The position numbers and the translations under genes are program-made. The notes under the pieces were generated by a model, which searched no databases, was not told the DNA's origin, and was given only the letters and a program-made list of their open reading frames with translations. A stretch of 64,000 bases of DNA, taken from NCBI RefSeq assembly GCF_001423495.1, contig NZ_LMOG01000021.1:6031-70030 (forward strand), written 5' to 3'. The DNA is from Xanthomonas sp. Leaf131 (GTDB lineage: Bacteria; Pseudomonadota; Gammaproteobacteria; Xanthomonadales; Xanthomonadaceae). Of this stretch, positions 28,442 to 37,891 are shown in pieces. How positions within the stretch are numbered: the first letter of the stretch is position 1; every line of letters starts with the position of its first letter.

Positions 28442-29839
28442 ATGACCCGAGGCAAGCGCATCTACGTGCTGGACACCAACGTGCTGATGCACGATCCCAC
28501 CGCGCTGTTCAAATTCGAGGAACACGATGTGTTCCTGCCGATGCAGGTGATCGAGGAGCTAGACAACGCCAAGAAGGGCACTTCCGAGGTCAGCCGTAAC
28601 GCGCGCCAGGTCAGCCGCTTCCTGGACGAACTGCTGGAAAACGCCGACGCCGAGCAGATCAAGACCGGCATCCTGCTCAGCCACCCGCAGGGCATCCAGC
28701 TCAAGGGCCAGGCCGCGATCGGCCGGCTGTATTTCCAGATCCACCCGATCGATCCGGGCCGCACCTTCGGCGAGATGATTCCGGACAACAAGATCCTGGC
28801 ATCGGTGCTGGCGCTGTGCGAAGAAAACCCGGACGTGCCGGTCATTCTGGTGTCCAAGGACATCAACCTGCGCATCAAGGCCTACATCAGCGGCCTGAAT
28901 GCGGAGGACTACCAGAACGATCGCGCGCTGGACGATTTCAGCCTGCTGTTCACCGGCGCCGTCGAGCTGCCGGAAGACTTCTGGCAAAAGCACAACGAAG
29001 ACCTGCGCAGCTGGAACGAACGTGGCCGCACCCATTACGAAATCGTGCTGGCCGACGACGAAGACTGGCATCACAACCAGTACCTGTATCTGCCGGGCGA
29101 AGACGACGTCGAGTTGCGCGTGGCCAGGATCGGCGGCGGCAAGGCTACGCTGTGCCTGGTGGACGATTTCCGTACCAGTCCACACGCGGTCTGGGGCATC
29201 GTGGCGCGCAACCGCGAGCAGAATTTCGCGCTCAATGCGTTGATGGATCCGGAGATCGATTTCGTCACTCTGCTCGGCACCGCCGGCACCGGCAAGACCC
29301 TGCTCGCCCTGGCCGCCGGCCTGGCGCAGACGATGGACCAGCAGCGTTACCGCGAAATCATCATGACCCGCGCCACCGTCAGCGTGGGCGAAGACATCGG
29401 CTTTTTGCCCGGCACCGAAGAAGAAAAGATGACCCCATGGATGGGCGCACTGACCGACAACCTGGAAGTGCTCACGCACAATCAGGAAGGCGGCGCCTGG
29501 GGGCGTGCGGCGACGAACGATCTGCTCGCCAGCCGGATCAAGATCCGCTCGATGAACTTCATGCGCGGACGCACGTTCCTGTCGCGCTATCTGATTTTGG
29601 ACGAGGCGCAAAACCTCACCCCCAAGCAGATGAAGACGCTGATCACCCGTGCCGGCCCCGGCACCAAGATCGTGTGTCTGGGCAACGTCGAACAGATCGA
29701 CACGCCCTACCTCACCGAAACCACCTCGGGCCTGACCTACGCAGTGGATCGCTTCAAGGCCTGGCCGCACAGCGCGCACATCACGCTGCGGCGCGGCGAG
29801 CGTTCGCGTCTGGCCGACTTCGCCTCGGAGGTGTTGTGA
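28442..29839 (+). CDS. PIN-domain PhoH-like ATPase
   Basis: 465 residues in two parts: an N-terminal PIN-type nuclease domain (YVLDTNVLMHDP, then acidic residues in FLPMQVIEELDNAKKG and ILVSKDINLRIKA) and a C-terminal PhoH ATPase domain with Walker A GTAGTGKT (about 279-286) and Walker B YLILDEAQNLTPKQMKT. Such PIN-PhoH proteins act in RNA turnover; the E. coli PhoH name reflects phosphate control, not shown here. The ATG at 28442 has GGAAG upstream; an in-frame TTG four codons earlier is less likely. Its stop overlaps the next start (TGATG). Confidence 0.92.
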   Translation: MTRGKRIYVLDTNVLMHDPTALFKFEEHDVFLPMQVIEELDNAKKGTSEVSRNARQVSRFLDELLENADAEQIKTGILLSHPQGIQLKGQAAIGRLYFQIHPIDPGRTFGEMIPDNKILASVLALCEENPDVPVILVSKDINLRIKAYISGLNAEDYQNDRALDDFSLLFTGAVELPEDFWQKHNEDLRSWNERGRTHYEIVLADDEDWHHNQYLYLPGEDDVELRVARIGGGKATLCLVDDFRTSPHAVWGIVARNREQNFALNALMDPEIDFVTLLGTAGTGKTLLALAAGLAQTMDQQRYREIIMTRATVSVGEDIGFLPGTEEEKMTPWMGALTDNLEVLTHNQEGGAWGRAATNDLLASRIKIRSMNFMRGRTFLSRYLILDEAQNLTPKQMKTLITRAGPGTKIVCLGNVEQIDTPYLTETTSGLTYAVDRFKAWPHSAHITLRRGERSRLADFASEVL

Positions 29840-30321
29840 TGCATCCGCTGCGCGGCGCTGCTGCGTTCGCACTGATCGCGCTGGCCGGCTGCGTCACCAC
29901 GCCGCCGCCCGCCAGCGTGCCGACCAACATCAAGAGCGGTCAATCCTGGGTCATCACCCGCCAGAGCATTGCCGAGCAGGTGCTGGACACCTGCTCGCGC
30001 GACAGCCCGGCGCGCCATCCGGGCCAGATCACCGGCTACTGGACACCGAGCCAGCAACAGATCGAACAGCTCGAATCCAGGCAGGATGCATTGACGCCAA
30101 CCATTCCCGAGCCGCGCGATTTCGACCACCAATACGTGGGCGTGGTGATCCAGGGCCAACAGCTGATCTACATCAACGCCTTCAAGCTGCCCAACGCTCC
30201 GCCAGTGAAACCGGCCAAGGAAGCGATCCGGGTGTGCGACGGCGGCAGTGCCTTCTGGGGCGCGTTGTACGACCCACAGACCGGCGCGTTTTCGCAGATC
30301 GCCGTCAACGGCACCCCCTGA
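29839..30321 (+). CDS. Small lipoprotein of unknown function
   Basis: 160 residues, with a lipoprotein signal (FALIALAGC, Cys18). The mature part has IAEQVLDTCSRDSPARHPGQITGYWTPSQQQIEQLE and FDHQYVGVVIQGQQLIYINAFK, ending in CDGGSAFWGALYDPQTGAFSQIAVNGTP, with two more Cys that could pair. I do not recognise a named family. Its start overlaps the stop of the PhoH gene by one base, so it is co-translated with it. Confidence 0.8.
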   Translation: MHPLRGAAAFALIALAGCVTTPPPASVPTNIKSGQSWVITRQSIAEQVLDTCSRDSPARHPGQITGYWTPSQQQIEQLESRQDALTPTIPEPRDFDHQYVGVVIQGQQLIYINAFKLPNAPPVKPAKEAIRVCDGGSAFWGALYDPQTGAFSQIAVNGTP

Positions 30322-30327
30322 CCCGAG

Positions 30328-30999
30328 ATGGGAATCCTGCTGCCGCGCTGGGTCTGGATTGGCGCGGTGGCATTGTCGGGCGTGGCCGGCATGGTCAACG
30401 TGGTCGGCTACCTGGGCTCCGAACATCAGGTGGTCAGCCACCTCACCGGCACCACCAGCCTGCTCGGCGTTGCCCTGGTGCAGGACACCGCGCCGGAGAT
30501 CGGCTTTCTCTGGGGCATTCTGATCGCCTTCTGCGCAGGCGCCATGCTTAGCGGGCTGATCATCCAGGACGATGTCCTGCGGCTTGGACAGCGCTACGGC
30601 GCGGCGCTGCTGCTCGAAGCGCTGCTGTTGCTGGCCGCGATTCCGCTGTTCAAGCTGCATCACATAGGCGGCGTGCTGGTGGCCGCAGGCGCCTGCGGCC
30701 TGCAGAACGCCATGGCCACCACACTCAGTGGCGCAGCGGTCCGCACCACGCATCTGAGCGGCATGTTTACCGACCTGGGCATCGGCCTGGGGCATCTGCT
30801 ACGCGGACGCCCGCTGCAACTGCGCCGGCTCACGCTGAGCGGGCTGATCATCAGCGGCTTTCTCGGCGGCAGCATCCTCGGCACCTGGCTGTTCCAGCGC
30901 TGGCACTACGACGCGCTCTACCTGCCAGCCGGCCTCACCGGATTGACCGGTGGCGGCTACGTTGCCTACCTGCAATGGCGTCGCTGGCGTACGCGATGA
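30328..30999 (+). CDS. DUF1275 (YoaK-type) membrane protein
   Basis: 223 residues with five or six hydrophobic segments. [27 protein letters not shown] near the N-terminus, [32 protein letters not shown] in the middle and basic WRRWRTR at the end are typical of DUF1275. Substrate unknown. It starts six bases after the lipoprotein gene. Confidence 0.85.
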   Translation: MGILLPRWVWIGAVALSGVAGMVNVVGYLGSEHQVVSHLTGTTSLLGVALVQDTAPEIGFLWGILIAFCAGAMLSGLIIQDDVLRLGQRYGAALLLEALLLLAAIPLFKLHHIGGVLVAAGACGLQNAMATTLSGAAVRTTHLSGMFTDLGIGLGHLLRGRPLQLRRLTLSGLIISGFLGGSILGTWLFQRWHYDALYLPAGLTGLTGGGYVAYLQWRRWRTR

Positions 31000-31036
31000 C
31001 CCGCACATCCAACAGACAGCAGTGCAGAATCCACGC

Positions 31037-31846
31037 ATGACCACGCCCAGCACGCTGTCCGCATTGACCATCGCCGGTTCCGACTCCGGCGGCGGTGCCG
31101 GCATCCAGGCCGATCTCAAGACCTTCGCCGCGCATCGCGTGCATGGCTTGTCGGCGATTGCCGCCTTGACCGCGCAAAACACCCGCGCGGTCACCGCCGT
31201 GCACATCCCGCCGATCGCATTTCTGCGGGCGCAGATCGATGCCTGCTTTGCCGATTTCGAGATTCAGGCGGTCAAGCTCGGCATGCTCGCCAATGCCGAG
31301 GTCATCTATTACGTGGCCGATCTGCTCGAAAAACATCGCCCACCGTTCGTGGTGCTCGACCCGGTGATGGTCTCCACCAGCGGCGCGCGCCTGCTGGAAG
31401 ACGCCGCACTGGATGCGTTACGCACGCGCCTGCTGCCACTGGCCACGCTGATCACCCCCAACACGCCCGAGGCCGAACTGCTGACCGGCCGCCGCATCGA
31501 CGATGCCGACGCCGCCGAGCACGCCACCGCGGCCCTGCTCGACCTTGGCGCCAATGCGGTGTTGCTCAAAGGCGGACATCTGCTTGAAGGCGCACGCGTG
31601 ATCGACCGCTTCGATGACGGCGTCACCCAGGACGTGTTCATGCATCCGCGCCTGCAGGTGGATGCGCACGGCACCGGCTGCAGCCTGTCGGCTGCGATTG
31701 CCGCACAGCTGTGCCAGGGCCTGTCGCTCCTCAACGCCTGCGAGGCGTCCATCGACTACGTGGCGCGCGCGATCCGGCTCGGCTATACGCCCGGGCATGG
31801 CGAGGTGCTGGTGCTCGATCATTTCGGTGCTGCGCCCAGCGCATGA
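31037..31846 (+). CDS. thiD: Hydroxymethylpyrimidine/phosphomethylpyrimidine kinase
   Basis: Two successive phosphorylations of hydroxymethylpyrimidine in thiamin synthesis. 269 residues, ribokinase fold: [58 protein letters not shown] and the anion-hole [17 protein letters not shown] with the catalytic Asp/Cys region. No other thi gene is adjacent and no riboswitch is visible upstream. Confidence 0.95.
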   Translation: MTTPSTLSALTIAGSDSGGGAGIQADLKTFAAHRVHGLSAIAALTAQNTRAVTAVHIPPIAFLRAQIDACFADFEIQAVKLGMLANAEVIYYVADLLEKHRPPFVVLDPVMVSTSGARLLEDAALDALRTRLLPLATLITPNTPEAELLTGRRIDDADAAEHATAALLDLGANAVLLKGGHLLEGARVIDRFDDGVTQDVFMHPRLQVDAHGTGCSLSAAIAAQLCQGLSLLNACEASIDYVARAIRLGYTPGHGEVLVLDHFGAAPSA

Positions 31847-32003
31847 ACGTGCGTAGCAGCTAGCCACACATGTTGGTTGGAAGACACGCAGCTGAGCGTG
31901 GGCAGCACTTATTTCGCGTGGATGAAACGCACCTGCCGTGATGATGGCGGCGCCCGCGCTGCCGCATGGGTGAGGCCGCTGCCAATCGCATTTCACAAAG
32001 GGA

Positions 32004-32032
32004 TTGACGAGTGCGCCACGCATCCGCATAAT
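32004..32032 (+). promoter_or_regulatory. Promoter of the tRNA-Arg pair
   Basis: TTGACG (32004-32009), 17 bases, CATAAT (32027-32032): near-consensus sigma-70 elements with ideal spacing. The predicted start at about 32039 lies nine bases before the first tRNA. Confidence 0.75.
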
Positions 32033-32047
32033 TCCGCTCCTGACGAC

Positions 32048-32124
32048 GCGCCCGTAGCTCAGTTGGATAGAGTACCTGGCTACGAACCAGGCGGTCGGGA
32101 GTTCGAATCTCTCCGGGCGCACCA
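32048..32124 (+). tRNA. tRNA-Arg (anticodon ACG), copy 1
   Basis: 77 bases with encoded CCA. Acceptor GCGCCCG/CGGGCGC, D-arm AGCTCAGTTGGATAGAGT, anticodon stem CTGGC/ACCAG region with loop TACGAA giving anticodon ACG, and TTCGAAT T-loop. Decodes CGN Arg codons after A-to-I editing. Confidence 0.97.
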
Positions 32125-32137
32125 TCATCAGAACAAC

Positions 32138-32167
32138 AAAAAGACAGCATTGAACCGCTGTCTTTTT
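32138..32167 (+). terminator. Hairpin between the two tRNA-Arg copies
   Basis: AAAAAGACAGC, eight-base loop, GCTGTCTTTTT: eleven-pair stem ending in five T. A good intrinsic terminator directly after tRNA copy 1. Confidence 0.8.
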
Positions 32168-32232
32168 AGTTAAAAGCTCCGATCGCTCTGCGGCGGATCT
32201 GCAAGTGGAATGTGAAAGTCAAAACAAGATAT

Positions 32233-32309
32233 GCGCCCGTAGCTCAGTTGGATAGAGTACCTGGCTACGAACCAGGCGGTCGGGAGTTCGAATCTCTCCG
32301 GGCGCACCA
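32233..32309 (+). tRNA. tRNA-Arg (anticodon ACG), copy 2
   Basis: Identical over all 77 bases to copy 1, including CCA. Separated from it by 108 bases that contain a terminator, so it needs read-through or its own promoter; none is obvious in the gap. Confidence 0.97.
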
Positions 32310-32323
32310 ATCTTGAAGAAAAC

Positions 32324-32347
32324 GACCAGCTTGCTGGTCTTTTTTTG
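32324..32347 (+). terminator. Intrinsic terminator after tRNA-Arg copy 2
   Basis: GACCAGC-TT-GCTGGTC followed by seven T: textbook stem and U-run, 14 bases after the tRNA CCA. Confidence 0.85.
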
Positions 32348-32458
32348 CCTGTCGTTTGAGGCTGCACCGGCCTGCATCAGCGCATCGCGCCACGCGCCAT
32401 TACGTCGATTGCGAACGACCGACCTCGCGCCTGTCGGCCAGAGCGAAAGCAACGCCGA

Positions 32459-33451
32459 TCAAGCCATCGCCCCAACGGCATCTGGTCCACCGACCACCGC
32501 AACCGGCAGCAACGAGGTCACCGGATGCCCGGCATCGCGCCACGCATCCAACCCGCCCCGCAACGGCCGCACATCGCGATAACCGCGTTCGCGCATCCGC
32601 CCGGCCAACCACGCGGCGGAAACCTCATCCGGGCACGCGCAATAGATCACCACACTGCGATCGCGCGGCACGGTGGCCAGAATCTGTGCGAGCTGCCGTT
32701 CGTCGGCAAACACCGCGCCCGGGATCGTGTACGGCTGCAGATCGCGATAGCCCGGCGCACGGATGTCCAGCACGGCAGGCCGCAGGCTCTCTTCGCCATC
32801 GAGCAAGGGCACCAGCTCATCCACCGCAATGCGCGCATGCACCAGAGAACGCAGCAAGCTATGCCGTCGCCACCAGCGCCAACCGACGTAGCAAGCCAAC
32901 AACACCGCCAACACGATAACGGCGCCCGATCCCAGCTCGGACAGAAACGCGAGCACGTCCTGCACCTGATGGGCGAACAACGCGCCCACACCCAGACCGG
33001 CAAATGCCCACAGCGACGCACCCAAGGCGTCGTAGCGCAGGAACGCCGCTGGGCGCACCCGCATTGCGCCGGCCATCGGCACCGAAACCATCGACAGCCC
33101 GGGCACGAACTTGGCCACTGCCAAGACCCGCACACCCCAACGCGAGAAGAACCGCTCGGTCTTTTTCATGCAGGTATCGCGCGACAGCGACAGCCGGCAC
33201 AGCGACTGCAAGGTGCGATTGCCGAAGCGACGGCCGGCCAGATACCAGGCCAGATCGCCGAGCAAACTCGCCAGCACCGACACCCCTAACGCCGCCAACC
33301 CGGCCAGCCATGCATCGCTGCCGCCGCGCAGCGCATAGCCGGCACCGACCAGCACCAGCGTCGGCAATGCCGGCACCGGCAGCCCCAGTGACAACGCCAG
33401 CACGTTGGCGAACACCAGGGCCAATCCGTACTGTTCGATCAAGCCCTGCAT
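32459..33451 (-). CDS. DedA-family membrane protein fused to a rhodanese domain
   Basis: 330 residues in two parts. Residues 1-200 are a DedA/VTT-type membrane protein: several hydrophobic segments, LGDLAWYLAGRRFG and RFFSRWGVRVLAVAKFVPGLSMVSVPMAGAMR, the conserved re-entrant region. Residues about 205-320 are a rhodanese domain (AVLDIRAPGYRDLQPYTIPGAVF, VVIYCACPDEVSAAWLAGRMRERGYRDVRPLRGGLDAW) with active-site loop Cys in YCACPDE. DedA proteins support envelope lipid transport; the fused domain may sense or transfer sulfur, or be regulatory. No partner gene is adjacent. Confidence 0.9.
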   Translation of the reverse strand: MQGLIEQYGLALVFANVLALSLGLPVPALPTLVLVGAGYALRGGSDAWLAGLAALGVSVLASLLGDLAWYLAGRRFGNRTLQSLCRLSLSRDTCMKKTERFFSRWGVRVLAVAKFVPGLSMVSVPMAGAMRVRPAAFLRYDALGASLWAFAGLGVGALFAHQVQDVLAFLSELGSGAVIVLAVLLACYVGWRWWRRHSLLRSLVHARIAVDELVPLLDGEESLRPAVLDIRAPGYRDLQPYTIPGAVFADERQLAQILATVPRDRSVVIYCACPDEVSAAWLAGRMRERGYRDVRPLRGGLDAWRDAGHPVTSLLPVAVVGGPDAVGAMA

Positions 33452-33495
33452 GCGACGACCCTGCGCGACGACGAACGCGCATTATCCGCCCTTCC

Positions 33496-34440
33496 TCACG
33501 CGCGCGACTGCCAGGCGGCAGCAGAACGATACGTCTCGGCAAGCGACTGCAACCAGCCATCGAACAGGCCCTCGCTGCGTAAGGTGCGCCGCCACCAGCC
33601 CAACGCCTCGCCCTCCTCACCCGGCCGCCAGGCCAGGTAGAAGGTCTCGTCGGGCTTGTGGGTTTCCACCTGCACCTCGCACAGCCGGCCGTCCTGCAGC
33701 GCGCCGCGCGCATAGGGCTCGGGCAGAAAGCCGTAGCCGGCACCGGCCAGCTGCAACTGCAGCTTGGCCTGCATGTCCGGCACGGTGAGCACATCGCGCC
33801 CGGACAACAGGCCCACCGTGCGCGGCAGCAACCGCCGCGCCGAATCCGCCACGGCGATCGCACGATGTTCGGCCAGCTCGGTCGCACCCAGCATGGCGGC
33901 ACCCGCCAGCGGATGCGTGGAGGCCACGGCGAACACGAAGCGCAGCGTGCCGATCGGCTCGGCGACGTAGCCCCCACCGCTCGGCCCCTCGCCCGCCGCG
34001 ACGATCAGGTCCACACGCCGATCCAGCAGCGCCTCCCAACTGCCGGAGAGCGATTCGCTCAACACGCGCAGGCGCGTGCTATCGGCCACCGTATAGAACT
34101 CCAGGATCTGCGCCTGCAGCAGCGCCACCGGCAGGATTGCATCCAGCCCGATCGCAAAGTCCGACTCCCAACCCGACGCCACCCGCCGCACCCGCACCTC
34201 GAGCTCCTGCGCGGCACGCAACAGGTGCCGCCCCTCGCGCAACAGTTCGCGGCCGGCCTGGGTCGGCGTTGCCTTCGGGCCGACCCGCTCGAACAGCTGC
34301 ACACCCAGATCGTCTTCGAGCTTGGACACCGTGTAGGAAATCGTCGACGGCACCTTGAACAGCACCTTGGCAGCAGCTGCAAACGAGCCACGACGGTCGA
34401 TCGCATCCAGGATTTGCAGCGCTTCCAGGCTGATTTTCAT
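33496..34440 (-). CDS. LysR-type regulator divergent from a pirin gene
   Basis: 314 residues. Winged helix at about 1-65 (LEALQILDAIDRRGSFAAAAKVLFKVPSTISYTVSKLEDDLGVQLFER), then the effector-binding domain. LysR genes of this type often stand divergent from a pirin gene; here 134 bases separate the two starts, so it probably controls the pirin and itself. Effector unknown. Confidence 0.92.
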   Translation of the reverse strand: MKISLEALQILDAIDRRGSFAAAAKVLFKVPSTISYTVSKLEDDLGVQLFERVGPKATPTQAGRELLREGRHLLRAAQELEVRVRRVASGWESDFAIGLDAILPVALLQAQILEFYTVADSTRLRVLSESLSGSWEALLDRRVDLIVAAGEGPSGGGYVAEPIGTLRFVFAVASTHPLAGAAMLGATELAEHRAIAVADSARRLLPRTVGLLSGRDVLTVPDMQAKLQLQLAGAGYGFLPEPYARGALQDGRLCEVQVETHKPDETFYLAWRPGEEGEALGWWRRTLRSEGLFDGWLQSLAETYRSAAAWQSRA

Positions 34441-34574
34441 TGTTCGATATTTTCGATGATAGCGGCCAAATCTACTCGCTTTTTGTCTTCGATCCAGAGG
34501 CGGAGACTACCCATCAAGCCGCAGGGATACCGATTCACTCCCCGGCGCCATTCGAATCTTCAAGGAGAAGCAGC

Positions 34575-35276
34575 ATGTTGAATGTCCGCAAGAGCGAAAC
34601 CCGTGGCCGCGCCGAGCATGGCTGGCTGTCCTCGCGCCATACCTTCTCCTTTGCCAGCTATCACGACCCACGCCATATGGGCGTTGGCCCGCTGCGGGTG
34701 ATCAACGAAGACAAGGTGCAGCCGGGCGAAGGCTTCGGCACCCATGCCCACCGCGACATGGAGATCATTTCCTACGTGCTGGCCGGCGCGCTGGAGCACA
34801 AGGACAGCATGGGCACCGGCTCGGTGCTGCATTACGGCGATGTGCAGCGCATGAGCGCCGGCAGCGGCGTCAGCCATAGCGAGTTCAATCACTCGGCCAG
34901 CGAACCGGTGCATTTCCTGCAGATCTGGGTGATGCCCGAGCGCAACGGCATCGAACCCAGCTACGAAGAAAAGCATTTCGACGCCGACAGCAAGCGCAAT
35001 CAGTTGCGTCTGATCGCCTCGCCCGCTGGCGAAGCAGGTTCGCTGCGCCTGCACCAGGATGCGCGCCTGTACGCGTCGATCCTGGATGGCGACGTGGGTC
35101 TGCAACACCCGCTGGCCCAGGGCCGCATCGGATATGTGCAAGTGGTGCGTGGCAGCCTGAGCGTCAACGGACAGGCACTGTCGGCAGGCGATGCGCTGCA
35201 GATCACCGGCGAGCCGGAACTGATGCTGGCCGATGCACGCGACGCGGAAGTGCTGGTGTTCGATCTGCCCAAGTAG
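34575..35276 (+). CDS. Pirin family protein (YhhW-like)
   Basis: 233-residue bicupin. HAHRDMEIISYVLAGALEHKDSMG, GDVQRMSAGSGVSHSEFNHS and EPVHFLQIWVMPE carry the conserved His/His/His/Glu metal site of the N-terminal cupin. Relatives such as YhhW have quercetin 2,3-dioxygenase activity in vitro; the physiological role is unknown. ATG at 34575 follows AAGGAG. A strong terminator lies downstream. Confidence 0.92.
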   Translation: MLNVRKSETRGRAEHGWLSSRHTFSFASYHDPRHMGVGPLRVINEDKVQPGEGFGTHAHRDMEIISYVLAGALEHKDSMGTGSVLHYGDVQRMSAGSGVSHSEFNHSASEPVHFLQIWVMPERNGIEPSYEEKHFDADSKRNQLRLIASPAGEAGSLRLHQDARLYASILDGDVGLQHPLAQGRIGYVQVVRGSLSVNGQALSAGDALQITGEPELMLADARDAEVLVFDLPK

Positions 35277-35674
35277 GCGGCAGCGGTTGGTGATGCGGCG
35301 CGCTGCGGTGGATCGGCGCGCCGCATGATCGCAGCTGGCTGGAACAAGCAAAGCGCGCCACTGGCGCAATGCGCTTCACTTGAAAAAACGGCGCTTTCCT
35401 CTCGGGAGCGCCGTTTTTTTATTTGGCTTGGAGGCCGAGCCGGTTGGAGACTGTGCCGAGATGCAAAAGCCCTCGATAGGCGACTTCAGTGAACGGCATC
35501 AGGTTCCGGCGGCCTTTGTGGTGCGCGGATGTGTCTGTTGGCGCGCACGTTTAGTGTTGCGCAAACGTAGCGGCTGGCACGCGCCGCAGCCATGCAGGTA
35601 CGAGCGTGCGTATAGCAGCTTCAATGAGGCCGCATAGCGAATGCGCCAGCGTCCCCACCGTCACGTCGACCGAG
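35277..35674. other. Intergenic stretch between pirin and chemoreceptor genes
   Basis: 398 bases between convergent genes. It holds one clear terminator (35383-35420). The remainder shows only a short imperfect inverted repeat near 35540-35575 (GCGCGCACGTTTAGTGTTGCGCAAACGT) described here by position; no frame in it looks coding. Confidence 0.5.
35383..35420 (+). terminator. Intrinsic terminator after the pirin gene
   Basis: AAAAAACGGCGCT, eleven-base loop, AGCGCCGTTTTTT plus one further T: thirteen-pair stem with A and T runs on either side, able to act on both strands. Confidence 0.85.
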
Positions 35675-37648
35675 TCACGCCGCCTGCGATTTGGCGAACG
35701 ACGCTGCATGCACATCGTCCCTCGTAGAAGACCCATCGGCATCGCCGTTGACCAACGCGAACAACGCATCCGCATCGGCTTCGAGCACATGCGCCGAACG
35801 CGCCAGATCGTCGACCATCTGCGCCTGGTCGCGCGCCTGCACGCCAATCAATTGCAGCGCCGTGTTGGCGGTCGAAATATCCTGCGCCTGCTCCTGGCTG
35901 GCGGCGGCGATCTGCTCCACGGTTGCGGTCACACGCAGCACCGAGCCGACCACGTCCTGCATCACCAACCCAGCCTGCTCGGCCAGGCGCGAACCATTGC
36001 CCACCTGATCGGTGGCATTGTCGATCAGGGAACGAATCTCCTTCGCCGACACGCTGCAGCGCTGCGCCAGGCTCCGCACCTCGGTCGCCACCACCGCAAA
36101 TCCGCGCCCCTGCTCGCCGGCACGCGCCGCTTCCACTGCCGCGTTGAGCGCCAGAATATTGGTCTGAAAGGCGATGCCGTCGATCACCTCGATGATCTGG
36201 CCGATGCGATCGGTCGCCGAACGAATATTGCCCGTGGTCTTAACCACCTCGGCGATGACGTCGGCGCCGCGGCGCGCAACATTGGCCGACTCCTCGGCCA
36301 TGCGCTGCGCAGAACCGGCGCTCTCGGAATTGATACGCACGGTCTCGGCCAGTTGATCGATGGTGGTCGAGGTCTGCGCCACCGCCGTCGACTGCGTGGA
36401 GGCACGGCTCACCAACTCCTGATTGCTGACCGAGATATGGTGCGCCTCGCGCTGCACGTTCTGCGCAATGCTCATGGTCTGCCGCATCAACTCGCGCATG
36501 CGCTCGGCCGAGCGCACCTGATCGGTGACATCGGTGGCGTACTTGACCACTTTGTACGGGCGCCCGGAGACATCCATGATCGGGTTGTAAGAGGCCTGGA
36601 TCCACACCGCGCTGCCGTCCTTGCGCAGCCGACGATAACGGCCCGCATCGAACTGCCCACGCGCCAGCTTCGCCCAAAAATTCCGGTACTCCTCGGAGGC
36701 GCCATACGCTGCGTCCACGAACACGCGATGGTGCTGACCGATCGCTTCGGCAGCCGGGTATCCCAGAATCGCGAGGAAGTTGTCGTTGGCGCTCAGCACA
36801 CGACCATCCAGATCGAATTCGATCACCCCCATCACCTTGTCGATGGCCTGGATGCGCCCATCCGCATCGGCCGAATCGATCACCTGGCGCGTCACATCGG
36901 TGGCGTACTTGACCACCTTGTACGGACGCCCATGCTCATCGAGGACCGGGTTGTAGGACGCCTGGATCCACACGTCCCGGCCGTCCTTACCGATGCGTTT
37001 GTAGCGCCCCGCATCGAACGCACCGCGGCCGAGCTTTTCCCAGAACGCACGATAGGCGGCCGACTGGCGCGTGGGCGCATCCACGAACAGACCGTGATGC
37101 TTACCGCGGATTTCATCGAGCCGATAGCCCATCACCTGCAGAAAATTCTGATTGGCATCGAGCACCGTGCCATCCAGCGAAAACTCGATGACGGCCATGA
37201 CCTTGTCGATCGCATCGATGCGCCCTTCGAAATCGGCGGTCTGGCGCACCTGCGCGCTGATGTCGGTGGCGTACTTCACCACGCGGTAGGCCTTGCCGGA
37301 GCGATCCAGCAGCGGGTTGTAGGACGCGTTGATCCATACCTCGCGCCCGTGTTTGTCCAAACGACAGAACCGCCCTGCGTTGAAGTCGCCGCGCCGCAGC
37401 GCCGCCCAGAACTGCCGATAGCTTTCGCTGTCGCGATCACTTGCAGTCACGAACATGCGGTGATGCTGGCCGACGACTTCGTCTAGCCGATAGCCCATCA
37501 AGGACAGGAAATTCTGGTTCGCATCCAGGATGCGGCCATCCAGATCGAACTCGATCACCGCCATCACCCTGTCCACCGCGTTGGCTTTGTGCTGCAGCCC
37601 ACGGCTCCAGAAAGAGAACAGGCGTCCAAGCAGCGGCGGTAGGCGCAT
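35675..37648 (-). CDS. Soluble methyl-accepting chemotaxis protein with three tandem PAS repeats
   Basis: 657 residues, no transmembrane segment. Three PAS domains recur with a period of exactly 122 residues (starts near 22, 144 and 266), each with VMAVIEFxLDGxxLxANxNFL, GQHHRMFV-like and VWIxASYNPxxDxxGxxYxVVKYATD, followed by a signalling domain whose hairpin tip IIEVIDGIAFQTNILALNAAVEAARAGEQGRGFAVVA is fully conserved (about 515-552). The resemblance is to cytoplasmic receptors such as BdlA; the repeated His residues in the PAS cores suggest haem or redox sensing, which is inference. No C-terminal CheR-tether pentapeptide. No che gene is adjacent. Confidence 0.93.
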   Translation of the reverse strand: MRLPPLLGRLFSFWSRGLQHKANAVDRVMAVIEFDLDGRILDANQNFLSLMGYRLDEVVGQHHRMFVTASDRDSESYRQFWAALRRGDFNAGRFCRLDKHGREVWINASYNPLLDRSGKAYRVVKYATDISAQVRQTADFEGRIDAIDKVMAVIEFSLDGTVLDANQNFLQVMGYRLDEIRGKHHGLFVDAPTRQSAAYRAFWEKLGRGAFDAGRYKRIGKDGRDVWIQASYNPVLDEHGRPYKVVKYATDVTRQVIDSADADGRIQAIDKVMGVIEFDLDGRVLSANDNFLAILGYPAAEAIGQHHRVFVDAAYGASEEYRNFWAKLARGQFDAGRYRRLRKDGSAVWIQASYNPIMDVSGRPYKVVKYATDVTDQVRSAERMRELMRQTMSIAQNVQREAHHISVSNQELVSRASTQSTAVAQTSTTIDQLAETVRINSESAGSAQRMAEESANVARRGADVIAEVVKTTGNIRSATDRIGQIIEVIDGIAFQTNILALNAAVEAARAGEQGRGFAVVATEVRSLAQRCSVSAKEIRSLIDNATDQVGNGSRLAEQAGLVMQDVVGSVLRVTATVEQIAAASQEQAQDISTANTALQLIGVQARDQAQMVDDLARSAHVLEADADALFALVNGDADGSSTRDDVHAASFAKSQAA

Positions 37649-37851
37649 CAGTCGAAATCCGAGCTATAGGTTCACGTGTTTAGCGACCTATACAGGAGTT
37701 ACTTGAATCGTTGCACGCAGCAGGTTTGAGCCGATTCAGATGCTGCCGCAACGACCGGATGTCTGCCGAAGGATGCGGCCGGAAGACGGCATCGGGCATG
37801 TCCTGCAGCTCTCTCGGAAGGGCTCGCAAGCGCATCCCGCGATGCAAATAA

Positions 37852-37884
37852 AAACGCCCGCAAATCAATGATTTGCGGGCGTTT
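37852..37884 (-). terminator. Terminator after tRNA-Ser
   Basis: AAACGCCCGCAAATC, three-base loop, GATTTGCGGGCGTTT: a fifteen-pair perfect stem followed on the minus strand by TTTATTTGC. It lies eight bases beyond the tRNA 3' end. Confidence 0.85.
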
Positions 37885-37891
37885 AGAACAC

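Noticed and set aside
32048..32309. Integration site of a genomic island at the tandem tRNA-Arg genes
   Set aside because: The duplicated sequence is the whole tRNA rather than a partial 3' end, and no integrase or foreign-looking genes lie beside it.
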